A stretch of 45,887 nt of DNA, taken from contig CAVCAW010000046.1 of NCBI GenBank assembly GCA_963600315.1, positions 1 to 45,887 on the forward strand, read 5' to 3'. A model generated the notes under the pieces. It was not told the DNA's origin. It saw only the letters and a list, made by a program, of their open reading frames with translations, and did not search any database. The stretch comes from UBA6382 sp963600315. Lineage in GTDB: Bacteria; Bacteroidota; Bacteroidia; Bacteroidales; Bacteroidaceae. Below, piece after piece: positions 17,185 through 23,938 of this stretch (the first letter of the stretch is position 1; each line of letters starts with the position of its first letter). The translations under genes were made by a program, and so were the position numbers.

Positions 17185-17655
17185 ATGAAACAAAAAATTC
17201 TATCATTCATATTGTTAGCCCTCTGCACCGTCGCCGCAAGTGCGGGAGTGAAGGGAGCTACCACCCTTTGCATAGAGAACTCCAAGGGCGAGGTGGTTCA
17301 GTTTCCACTAATCGAGACTCCCAAGATGACTTTCAAGAGCACTTTCGTCATAGTGCAGGCCTCAACGACCAAAGTCTACAGATTCAAAGACATTGCGAGC
17401 GTCTATTTCACCGACGACGAGACGGGCATCAACGACATCACCGACAGTGAGGAAATTAACAATTTCTACAACACCGTCACCTTGAGCAAGTTTGCTGCCA
17501 ACACGCCAGTAAGGGTCTATACTCCTGCCGGCATGATAGTGAAGCAGGCTAAAACCGACGGCGAAGGTTCGCTGCAGCTTTCCACTGCCGACCTTCCGCG
17601 CGGAACGTATATAATCAAAGCCGGCAAGACCGCCTTTAAATTCATCAGAAGATAG
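17185..17655 (+). CDS. Small exported protein with T9SS-like C-terminal segment
   Basis: 156 residues. Signal peptide (ILSFILLALCTVAASAG), a short beta-rich middle with FKDIASVYFTDDETGI, and a C-terminal part reading VRVYTPAGMIVKQAKTDGEG then LPRGTYIIKAGKTAFKFIRR. The last part resembles the type A sorting domain that directs proteins to the type IX secretion system. No other domain is visible; only about 90 residues lie between signal and tail. It follows the second SGNH gene by 21 bp and ends the cluster. Whether the organism has a functional type IX system cannot be seen here. No substrate or activity can be assigned. Confidence 0.72.
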   Translation: MKQKILSFILLALCTVAASAGVKGATTLCIENSKGEVVQFPLIETPKMTFKSTFVIVQASTTKVYRFKDIASVYFTDDETGINDITDSEEINNFYNTVTLSKFAANTPVRVYTPAGMIVKQAKTDGEGSLQLSTADLPRGTYIIKAGKTAFKFIRR

Positions 17656-17672
17656 GCGGTTGGATATTTAGC

Positions 17673-17734
17673 AATAAGGGCTGACCGCAGTTTCTCACCC
17701 GAAAGGTCGAAACAGCAGTCAGCCCTTATTGTTT
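17673..17734 (+). terminator. Terminator after the SGNH cluster
   Basis: A perfect 13-bp stem (AATAAGGGCTGAC with GTCAGCCCTTATT) encloses a 32-nt loop and is followed by GTTT. The T-run is weak but the stem is long. Confidence 0.7.
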
Positions 17735-17797
17735 ATCCATGTCAGATTTTCGGTGAGCCGTCGGGTGGCTTCAAGCAACACTGTCGTCGTAACTCTT

Positions 17798-17899
17798 GTT
17801 GAGCTGGCTATTGCGTTTCGGCGGAAACGCAATTCAATTTCCGCCGGAATTGATATCGTTTTTCCCCGAAGTTGATATTCGTTTCCGCCGAAATTTGGT
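17798..17899 (+). repeat. 22-bp-phased palindrome element, copy B
   Basis: The conserved end GTTGAGC is at 17798-17804. Four units follow at centres 17821.5, 17843.5, 17865.5 and 17887.5: TTTCGGCGGAAA, TTTCCGCCGGAA, TTTTCCCCGAAG (degenerate) and TTTCCGCCGAAA. The first unit is extended to a 24-bp imperfect palindrome flanked by ATTGCG and CGCAAT. The copy is inverted relative to copies A and C on the map, but like them its GTTGAGC end faces the stop codon of the preceding gene, 142 bp away and beyond its terminator. Confidence 0.85.
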
Positions 17900-18039
17900 A
17901 GTTAGGTCATCATTTGTTTTTAGCATGTGGTTGTCGGGCTGCTGCCGGTGATTACAAGATTAGGGCGAAGGATTTTATTTTTGTTCACAAATATTAAAAA
18001 TTTTGTCATTGTTTGTTGGCTTAACCGAAAGATAATGAT

Positions 18040-18047
18040 TACTTTTG
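18040..18047 (+). promoter_or_regulatory. Possible promoter without an assigned gene, TACTTTTG
   Basis: TACTTTTG in an AT-rich setting fits the -7 consensus. Downstream (18048-18341) there is no convincing gene: short frames end quickly and no known RNA family is recognised. It could drive the DUF805 gene across the gap, or an unassigned small RNA. Confidence 0.35.
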
Positions 18048-18222
18048 CACCTCAATTTGAGCGGGAGCTTGCTGATGATGCATGGCGCTCACGAGAATAT
18101 GGAGAAAAATTAGATTATAGGAATAGTGTTTTCTGACCTTGCTTGCTGCATGGCGTGTGGCGAAAGCTGCGTCTGCCGTAGGCTTGAGTATGGTTGTTCT
18201 CGTCCGACCTTTTACTTTTTGA

Positions 18223-18310
18223 GGGGGGGGGGTAATTTTCAGAAAACCAATCGAAAATATTGGTTGGACGTCGCCTTGTGGCGGCGCATGAAAATTTTTA
18301 TGCATGAACG
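18223..18310. other. G10 homopolymer followed by hairpin-forming sequence
   Basis: Ten consecutive G (18223-18232) precede an inverted repeat AACCAA/TTGGTT (around 18245-18265), a CGCC/GGCG stem and a near-palindrome GCATGAAAATTTTTATGC (about 18287-18304). The assembly gap begins 32 bp further. Such a combination could be a slippage-prone control region or simply the cause of the assembly break. Confidence 0.5.
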
Positions 18311-18341
18311 GAGCTATTTTTGAGAATGACTGCCTGTTGCT

Positions 18342-18420
18342 NNNNNNNNNNNNNNNNNNNNNNNNNNNNNNNNNNNNNNNNNNNNNNNNNNNNNNNNNNN
18401 NNNNNNNNNNNNNNNNNNNN
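18342..18420. other. Assembly gap (79 N)
   Basis: A run of 79 undetermined bases. The true length is unknown. It removes the upstream region, and possibly the 5' end, of the DUF805 gene. Confidence 0.99.
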
Positions 18421-18422
18421 TG

Positions 18423-18974
18423 ATGCTCGCTGCAGTCTTGGTGGCGATTGCTTGCTATGGGTATTACAAAATTTCCAGTTGGATCAAGTGCGAAGAGGAA
18501 CGTGGCAAGGGCGAAGATGCCGTGCGCAAGAAGGGGGCCACATATCACACAGGTATTTATAAACGTAATTCTGTACGTCCGTTTTCGTTTAGTGGACGCA
18601 TAGGGCGGTTGCAGTTTTTCTCCACTTGGTTGGTAATCTATGGGCTTTGGCTTGTGGTGTTGATGGGCAGACACTGCTTGGTAGCGAATGAGGCTATGGC
18701 GTCCTACAACAAGTTGATGATTGTGTTGATATATGTTTCGTTTCATGTGGTGATAGCTCAGTCAGTGAAGCGTTGTCACGACACTGGCCACACGGGACGA
18801 TTTGTTATTGTGCCGATTCACCTGTTGGTCTTGTTGTTTAAGAAAGGGACTAAGGCTGACAATGCTTACGGTTTTGCCTCGCTAGGCGAGGGGTCTATCA
18901 AGAGCCGTGTTTTCGCATTGGTCTCGGTGGTAGTGGTGGCGGTGTTGCAAAGTCTTTTTGTAGTTTGTTGCTGA
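18423..18974 (+). CDS. DUF805 family membrane protein, 5' end uncertain
   Basis: 183 residues from the first ATG after the gap; the true start may lie in the gap. An N-terminal hydrophobic segment (AAVLVAIACYGYYKI) is followed by a charged linker and the DUF805 signatures RPFSFSGRIGRLQFF, SVKRCHDTGHTGR and LLFKKGTKADNAYG, with four or five membrane segments in total. DUF805 proteins are small integral membrane proteins of unknown function. The extra N-terminal segment before the domain is unusual for the family, which normally begins directly with the FSFxGRIxR motif. It precedes the two-component genes on the same strand but the promoter at 19051-19079 separates them. Confidence 0.75.
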   Translation: MLAAVLVAIACYGYYKISSWIKCEEERGKGEDAVRKKGATYHTGIYKRNSVRPFSFSGRIGRLQFFSTWLVIYGLWLVVLMGRHCLVANEAMASYNKLMIVLIYVSFHVVIAQSVKRCHDTGHTGRFVIVPIHLLVLLFKKGTKADNAYGFASLGEGSIKSRVFALVSVVVVAVLQSLFVVCC

Positions 18975-19009
18975 GCTGGACCCCTGTCTTGAGAGCGATA
19001 TAAATCACT

Positions 19010-19039
19010 GTAACAAACAACCTTAACATACTTTTAACA
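19010..19039 (+). promoter_or_regulatory. Pho-box-like direct repeats before the response-regulator gene
   Basis: TTAACA at 19023 and again at 19034, spaced 11 bp, with a related GTAACA at 19010. TTAACA-type hexamers at 11-bp intervals are the form of PhoP boxes in Bacillus; PhoB boxes in Proteobacteria use the same 11-bp period. The last repeat begins 38 bp before the -7 box. A similar array precedes the PiT gene. Confidence 0.5.
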
Positions 19040-19050
19040 AGGTTTTGTCG

Positions 19051-19079
19051 TTTGAGTAAAAGTTTTATGCATACCTTTG
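19051..19079 (+). promoter_or_regulatory. Promoter of the two-component operon
   Basis: TTTG (19051-19054), a 17-bp spacer and TACCTTTG (19072-19079). The leader to ATG 19110 would be about 25 nt, which supports that start over the in-frame ATG at 19077 inside the -7 box. Confidence 0.65.
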
Positions 19080-19109
19080 CATATCGAACATCAAACGACT
19101 GGGCATCTT

Positions 19110-19802
19110 ATGGCAGAAAAAATCTTGATTGTTGACGACGAGGCCGATATTAGGGAAATCCTTGTGTGTAATCTTGAGGTAGCTGGATATGAGGTTGTTG
19201 AAGCCTCTTCCGCCGAGGAGGCACTCGAAATGCTCGACGATACCTTTTCGCTGATTCTTCTAGACATCATGATGGAGGGAATGAATGGTTATCGCATGGC
19301 CGAAGTGGTGAGAAAAGAGCGCATGTCTGACATTCCCATTATCTTCCTGACGGCTAAGGACCAGGAAAATGACCTTTTGACAGGTTTTGCCCGCGGTGGC
19401 GATGACTATATAACCAAGCCGTTTTCGCTACAGGAGGTGCTGGCGAGGATAAAGGCGGTGCTGCGACGTCGCAAGGCCGATGAACAGACTGATGCCAAAG
19501 CGGCCGACGGCGACATAATCAATATTGGCGGCATCACTGTAGACTGCAACCGCAAGATAGTGATAGCCCAAGGTGAGGAGCTCAAATTGTCGCCCAAGGA
19601 ATTTGGGATTCTGGTGACCCTGTGCACCCATCCAGGCAGAGTCTTTTCGCGCGAAGAGATACTGGATGCTGTTTGGCACGGCGAGAGCTTCGTGTTGAGT
19701 CGCACCATAGATGTCCACATCACTCGCATTCGCAAGAAGTTGGGCAAGGACGGTGACCATATCACCAATCGCCAAGGCTACGGCTACAGCTTTGAGGCAT
19801 AG
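19110..19802 (+). CDS. PhoB-like response regulator (OmpR family)
   Basis: 230 residues. The receiver domain (1-120) has the acidic pair D9/D10, phospho-acceptor D52 in LILLDIMMEGM, T81 and K103 in ITKPF. The C-terminal winged helix (about 135-230) ends with SFVLSRTIDVHITRIRKKLG and NRQGYGYSFEA, the OmpR/PhoB DNA-binding signature. The histidine kinase gene starts 17 bp later, and a phosphate transporter follows. Together with the TTAACA repeats in its own promoter this suggests an autoregulated phosphate-starvation regulator; the assignment to phosphate is contextual. Confidence 0.9.
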   Translation: MAEKILIVDDEADIREILVCNLEVAGYEVVEASSAEEALEMLDDTFSLILLDIMMEGMNGYRMAEVVRKERMSDIPIIFLTAKDQENDLLTGFARGGDDYITKPFSLQEVLARIKAVLRRRKADEQTDAKAADGDIINIGGITVDCNRKIVIAQGEELKLSPKEFGILVTLCTHPGRVFSREEILDAVWHGESFVLSRTIDVHITRIRKKLGKDGDHITNRQGYGYSFEA

Positions 19803-19819
19803 AATCAACTGGCAGGCGT

Positions 19820-21091
19820 ATGGCGATGTCTAAGTACAAGAAGAAGCTTCTCTTTGAGTTCAGCGTGCTGTTTGCGGTGTTCGCAATAATAGTGATTGCC
19901 TTTCAGTGGCAGCGCGAGCGCGAATTTCGCAAGGAGTTGTTGGAATCTCACCTGCAGACCTATGCCGACATCATAGCATCGCGCGACAGCGTGGTGGAGC
20001 CTGCGCCCAACTCGCATTTGCGCGTGACGGTGTTGCGGCTTGACGGCATAGTGCTCTATGAGAGCGAAAAGGGATTGTCGCCTGCCGAAATGGGGAACCA
20101 TATCAATCGCCCCGAGGTGAAGAATTGCTTGCGCAAGGGCACAGGCTATGACATACGCCGAAGTGCCACGACCAACGAGTCGTTCTTCTATTTTGCCAAG
20201 CTCTATAGCAATCGCATAATACGTGTAGCGCAGCCATTTGACCTCACGGTGCAGAAGTTCATACAGTCCAACAACAACCTCTTTCTCTGGGTCACGATGT
20301 TGGCCTATGCCGTAGTGTTCGTTATCTTGCTATATATGAGCGACAGGTTCGGGCGCACCGTGTCGAAGGTGAAGAGTAAGGAGCGCGCCAAGGCCATCGC
20401 CGTGAAACGGCAGATGACGAGCAATATCGCCCACGAATTGCGCACGCCGATAACCGTAATCCACGGGTATCTTGAAACCATACTGAAGCAACCAAAGCTC
20501 AGCGAAGAGCGCAAGGCTCACTTCTTGCGCCATGCCCTCATGCAGAGCGAGCGTCTCACTGAACTGATACGCGATGTGTCGCTCATCAGCAAGATGGAAG
20601 ATGCTCCGTCGCTGGTGCCGCGCGAACCACTCTGCATCAATAATATTGTTGACGATATAGCTGAGGAATTCAAGTCTGCCATTGAGCAAAACAAGATGAA
20701 GCTGGTGGTTGACCTGCCGCAGAATATGATTGTCAATGGCAATTACAGCCTCCTCTACAGTGTTTTCCGCAACCTGGTGGAGAATAGTGTGAAATATGCA
20801 GGTGTGGATACGGAGATGCATCTCGTGATGACCAAGGAAGACTCTGATTCCTATTATTTTGACTATTACGACACGGGTAAAGGTATTGCCGACAAGCATT
20901 TGCCCAGAATTTTTGAGCGTTTCTATAGAGTGGAAGAAGGACGCATGAGGGGCGGCAAAAACGAGAAGGGCGGTACTGGCCTTGGCTTGTCAATAGTAAG
21001 GAATTCCGTGGTGTTCCACGGTGGTGATATCAAGGCCTACAATAAGCAAGGCGGTGGGCTGGAATTTTTGTTTACGCTGTCGCGCAAATAG
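19820..21091 (+). CDS. PhoR-like sensor histidine kinase
   Basis: 423 residues. Membrane segments at about 9-27 and 154-174 enclose a periplasmic sensor of some 125 residues with no family I can name. The HisKA box has H205 in NIAHELRTPITVIHGYLE, followed by the HATPase motifs: N box FRNLVENSVKYA, G1 YYDTGKGIADKHLPRIFERFYRV, and G2 GGTGLGLSIV. It should phosphorylate the adjacent regulator. There is no cytoplasmic PAS domain between membrane and HisKA, which differs from E. coli PhoR. The start at 19820 has an alternative ATG two codons later. Confidence 0.9.
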   Translation: MAMSKYKKKLLFEFSVLFAVFAIIVIAFQWQREREFRKELLESHLQTYADIIASRDSVVEPAPNSHLRVTVLRLDGIVLYESEKGLSPAEMGNHINRPEVKNCLRKGTGYDIRRSATTNESFFYFAKLYSNRIIRVAQPFDLTVQKFIQSNNNLFLWVTMLAYAVVFVILLYMSDRFGRTVSKVKSKERAKAIAVKRQMTSNIAHELRTPITVIHGYLETILKQPKLSEERKAHFLRHALMQSERLTELIRDVSLISKMEDAPSLVPREPLCINNIVDDIAEEFKSAIEQNKMKLVVDLPQNMIVNGNYSLLYSVFRNLVENSVKYAGVDTEMHLVMTKEDSDSYYFDYYDTGKGIADKHLPRIFERFYRVEEGRMRGGKNEKGGTGLGLSIVRNSVVFHGGDIKAYNKQGGGLEFLFTLSRK

Positions 21092-21226
21092 CCTGTTGGC
21101 TCTTTGCTTGGCGCATGTTTCGATTGTTGATAATGAAGCTTCTGTTGCATGGCCGTAGTGTTGCTGTGACAGATGTGGTTGCCACAAGTGCTGCTGTTGG
21201 TAGTTCTTCTGACATTGTTGTTTGCC

Positions 21227-21254
21227 GTAACACATTTGTAACTGTATCTAAACA
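21227..21254 (+). promoter_or_regulatory. Pho-box-like direct repeats before the PiT gene
   Basis: Three hexamers at an exact 11-bp period: GTAACA (21227), GTAACT (21238) and TAAACA (21249). The last begins 48 bp before the -7 box at 21297, which is one helical turn more than the spacing before the response-regulator gene. The rest of 21092-21226 shows nothing I recognise. Confidence 0.5.
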
Positions 21255-21296
21255 CAAATGACTTTCAACGGTTACGGTTTCTTAATCGTGGCAGCA

Positions 21297-21304
21297 TAAT
21301 TTTG
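21297..21304 (+). promoter_or_regulatory. PiT promoter, -7 box TAATTTTG
   Basis: TAATTTTG without a good TTTG box at the expected position, as would suit an activator-dependent promoter. The leader to the PiT start is about 195 nt and contains a small reading frame. Confidence 0.6.
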
Positions 21305-21337
21305 CATTCGATTAATTAACAATAAAAACCAGGAAGT

Positions 21338-21484
21338 ATGCATTTGCCTTTTCCATTTTCGCTGCTCATCGTGGGTCGCAGAGACTCAGGAGCCGACACG
21401 CCAGAGCCGTGTCTCGACATTTTCAATTGTAACGACATTCTTTCGCCATCTGAGGTGGGGGAGATGTACAACAGACAGAGGTAA
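21338..21484 (+). CDS. Small leader reading frame, 48 residues
   Basis: ATG 21338 is about 30 nt downstream of the PiT -7 box. The frame begins MHLPFPFSLLIVGRRDSG, ends EVGEMYNRQR and stops 24 nt before the PiT start. It contains two cysteines (PCLDIFNCND). The first ATG of the transcript, close to the main start, suggests a leader peptide or a small co-expressed protein. I recognise no family, and a short frame of this length can occur by chance. Confidence 0.4.
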   Translation: MHLPFPFSLLIVGRRDSGADTPEPCLDIFNCNDILSPSEVGEMYNRQR

Positions 21485-21508
21485 CAGAATAATCAAAAAC
21501 GAAATAAC

Positions 21509-23776
21509 ATGGATGCTCTCTTTATTGTAATCGTGGCAGTGTTGCTCTTGCTTGCTATCTGCGACTTGTCGGTCGGTGTGAGCAACGACGCCGTAAACTT
21601 TATGAACTCGGCTATCGGAAGCAAAGTTGCACGTTTCCGCACGATAATGATAGTTGCTGCTGTGGGTATATTCGTTGGCGCAACGGTGTCAAACGGAATG
21701 ATGGACATAGCCCGCCACGGCATATTTGCACCTATCTATTACTCCTTCTACGACGTGATGTGCCTGTTTGTCGTGGTGATGGTCACCGACGTGATTCTGC
21801 TTGACATCTTCAACACGCTGGGCTTGCCCACGTCGACGACGGTGTCGATGGTGTTTGAGCTGCTTGGCGGAGCTTTTGGCATGGCTATCATCAAGATAGC
21901 TCACGGCGCAACCGACGCAGGCGGAGCTCTGCTGACATTTGGTGACCTGCTCAACACCGAAAAGGCTTTGAGCGTGATAATAGGTATCTTTCTCAGCGTG
22001 GCCATTGCCTTCGTGCTGGGGTCGTTAATACAATGGCTTGCCCGAATACTCTTCACGTTTACCTATAAGCACAATGCCGGCGGCAGAACAATTGTCTTCG
22101 GCACCGTGGTGGCTACGTCGATGATGTGGTTTCTGCTCATCAACGGAATGAAGCAGTCTTCGTTTATGACCGATGAGCTCAAAGACTTTATCAGCGGCAA
22201 TACGTGGGCTATATTGGGCATGGGACTTGCCTTCTTCGCTGTCTTGATGACTGTGTTGCACTTCCTGAAGGTCAATATACTCAAGGTGGTGGTCTTGATG
22301 GGCACTTTCTCCCTGGCCATGGCCTTTGCCAGCAACGACTTGGTCAACTTCATCGGTGTGCCTCTTGCTGGCCTGGAGTCATTTATGGACTATTTCCGCA
22401 ACGGTGCCGGCAGTCCTACTTCGTTTATGATGACTTCGCTCAGCGAGAGTTCGCATACTCCTGCATTGATACTCTCTGTGGCGGGTTTGATAATGGTGCT
22501 GAGCCTAGTGTTTTCACGCAAGGCGCACAATGTGACCAAGACTGAGATTGGCCTTTCGTCTCACAACGAAGGCGACGAGATGTTTGGCACGTCGGCAGTG
22601 GCGCGCATGTTGGTGCGCATGGCTACCAACGTGTCGCAGACCGTGTCAACCTATGTGCCCTACAGGGTGAAGAACTGGGTGAACGGCAGATTTGTCAGCA
22701 GAGGTGATGAGTTGGAGAACGGAGCCGCCTACGACCTCGTCAGAGCTTCTACTAACCTGATGGTAGCCGGTATCCTCGTAGCTTTTGGTACGAGCCACAA
22801 GTTGCCACTGTCAACAACCTACGTGACGTTTATGGTGGCGATGGGTGCTTCGCTGGCTGACAGGGCCTGGAGCCGTGAGAGCGCCGTGTATCGCATCACT
22901 GGCGTCATTAGCGTCATCGGTGGTTGGTTCATTACGGCCGGTGTGGCTTTCACCTTGTGCTTCATACTGACCAATATCGTTTATTTCGGCGGCTATGTGG
23001 CCATGGCGCTCGTTGTGGCACTCGGTGTCGCAGTGCTCATTGTCAGCAATCGCCACTACAAACACAAGAGCAAGGCTGCACAAGCAGACCCCACGTTCCA
23101 CAAGATGCTCAACACTGCCGACAAACAAGAGGCGTGGGCACTGCTGAGTGAACACGTAAGGGAAAGTGCGTCTCACGGATTGATATTTACCGCAAACATC
23201 TACAAGGAGGTGACTGACGGATTCTTCAACAACGACTATAGGGAACTGAGACGATGCGTCAGCAAGTTCAAGGATGAACGCGCCCACTTGAAACAGATGA
23301 GGCGCCGTGAGATAATCGGTCTGCGCCGCATAGAGCCTGTAATGGCCATAGAGCGCAATACGTGGTACTTCTTGCAGAACAACTCACTCATGCAGTTGCT
23401 CTACTGCCTCAAGCGCACGTGTGACCCTTGCTTGGAGCACGTGGGCAACAGCTTCTCGCCAGCACCGTCTGACATCTGTGATTCCTTCCTCAACATACGT
23501 GAGCACATTCTGCAGTTGATGGAGGACAGCCTCTCGCTCGTCAACTCCGGGCTGACTGACGGCGACTTCGCTGCCAAGGCTGACAAGCTACGTAGGGACG
23601 GCGATGAACTACAGCTTAAGCTCAGTGCCTTCCACAAGACCATGCTTGACCAGATGCAGAACGAACAGTGCAAAATCAACACGCTGCTCGTGGCTGTCAA
23701 CATAGTACAAGAGAGCCAGCAGCTCATAAGCAGTACTCGCCACTTGCTCAAGGGGCTTAGCCGCTTCTTGGCATAA
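21509..23776 (+). CDS. PiT-family inorganic phosphate transporter with PhoU-like C-terminal domain
   Basis: 755 residues. The membrane part (about 1-520) has the two inverted PiT signatures: SNDAVNFMNSAIGSKVA with GLPTSTTVSMVFELLGG, and ASNDLVNFIGVPLAG with HKLPLSTTYVTFMVAMG. The last ~230 residues (from about QADPTFHKMLNTADKQ) are cytoplasmic, all-helical and rich in charged residues, consistent with the PhoU-like extension of long Bacteroidetes PiT proteins. PiT proteins import phosphate with H+ or Na+, possibly as metal-phosphate. PhoU proteins restrain phosphate uptake and kinase signalling, so the fusion may couple transport to the adjacent two-component system. A strong terminator follows. 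Confidence 0.9.
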   Translation: MDALFIVIVAVLLLLAICDLSVGVSNDAVNFMNSAIGSKVARFRTIMIVAAVGIFVGATVSNGMMDIARHGIFAPIYYSFYDVMCLFVVVMVTDVILLDIFNTLGLPTSTTVSMVFELLGGAFGMAIIKIAHGATDAGGALLTFGDLLNTEKALSVIIGIFLSVAIAFVLGSLIQWLARILFTFTYKHNAGGRTIVFGTVVATSMMWFLLINGMKQSSFMTDELKDFISGNTWAILGMGLAFFAVLMTVLHFLKVNILKVVVLMGTFSLAMAFASNDLVNFIGVPLAGLESFMDYFRNGAGSPTSFMMTSLSESSHTPALILSVAGLIMVLSLVFSRKAHNVTKTEIGLSSHNEGDEMFGTSAVARMLVRMATNVSQTVSTYVPYRVKNWVNGRFVSRGDELENGAAYDLVRASTNLMVAGILVAFGTSHKLPLSTTYVTFMVAMGASLADRAWSRESAVYRITGVISVIGGWFITAGVAFTLCFILTNIVYFGGYVAMALVVALGVAVLIVSNRHYKHKSKAAQADPTFHKMLNTADKQEAWALLSEHVRESASHGLIFTANIYKEVTDGFFNNDYRELRRCVSKFKDERAHLKQMRRREIIGLRRIEPVMAIERNTWYFLQNNSLMQLLYCLKRTCDPCLEHVGNSFSPAPSDICDSFLNIREHILQLMEDSLSLVNSGLTDGDFAAKADKLRRDGDELQLKLSAFHKTMLDQMQNEQCKINTLLVAVNIVQESQQLISSTRHLLKGLSRFLA

Positions 23777-23818
23777 TGCTATGCTGACGGCGGAGCAAAC
23801 CACTTGATACAAAAAAAA

Positions 23819-23860
23819 TCCCGCACAGAACCTTACGGAGATTCTGTGCGGGACTTTTTT
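23819..23860. terminator. Strong terminator after the PiT gene
   Basis: A perfect 12-bp stem (TCCCGCACAGAA with TTCTGTGCGGGA), preceded by eight A and followed by C-TTTTTT. Confidence 0.92.
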
Positions 23861-23897
23861 GTGGCCGGCAATCAGTGAGATTACTGCAAAATTGTCG

Positions 23898-23905
23898 TAT
23901 CTTTG
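23898..23905 (+). promoter_or_regulatory. mutS promoter, -7 box TATCTTTG
   Basis: TATCTTTG is 33 bp before the mutS ATG; the upstream box is not clear. Confidence 0.6.
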
Positions 23906-23938
23906 TAGACACTACACACGACACAACAAGTAAGACTT

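Noticed and set aside
18048..18341. Possible structured RNA (SRP, 6S or similar)
   Set aside because: No family-specific motif could be found and the region is cut by the gap; left as an unassigned stretch.
18039..18746. Minus-strand frame running across the N gap
   Set aside because: It is open only because Ns are not read as stops, and its right part is antisense to the DUF805 gene.
19077..19109. Upstream ATG for the response regulator
   Set aside because: This ATG lies inside the -7 promoter box, so it would not be in the transcript.
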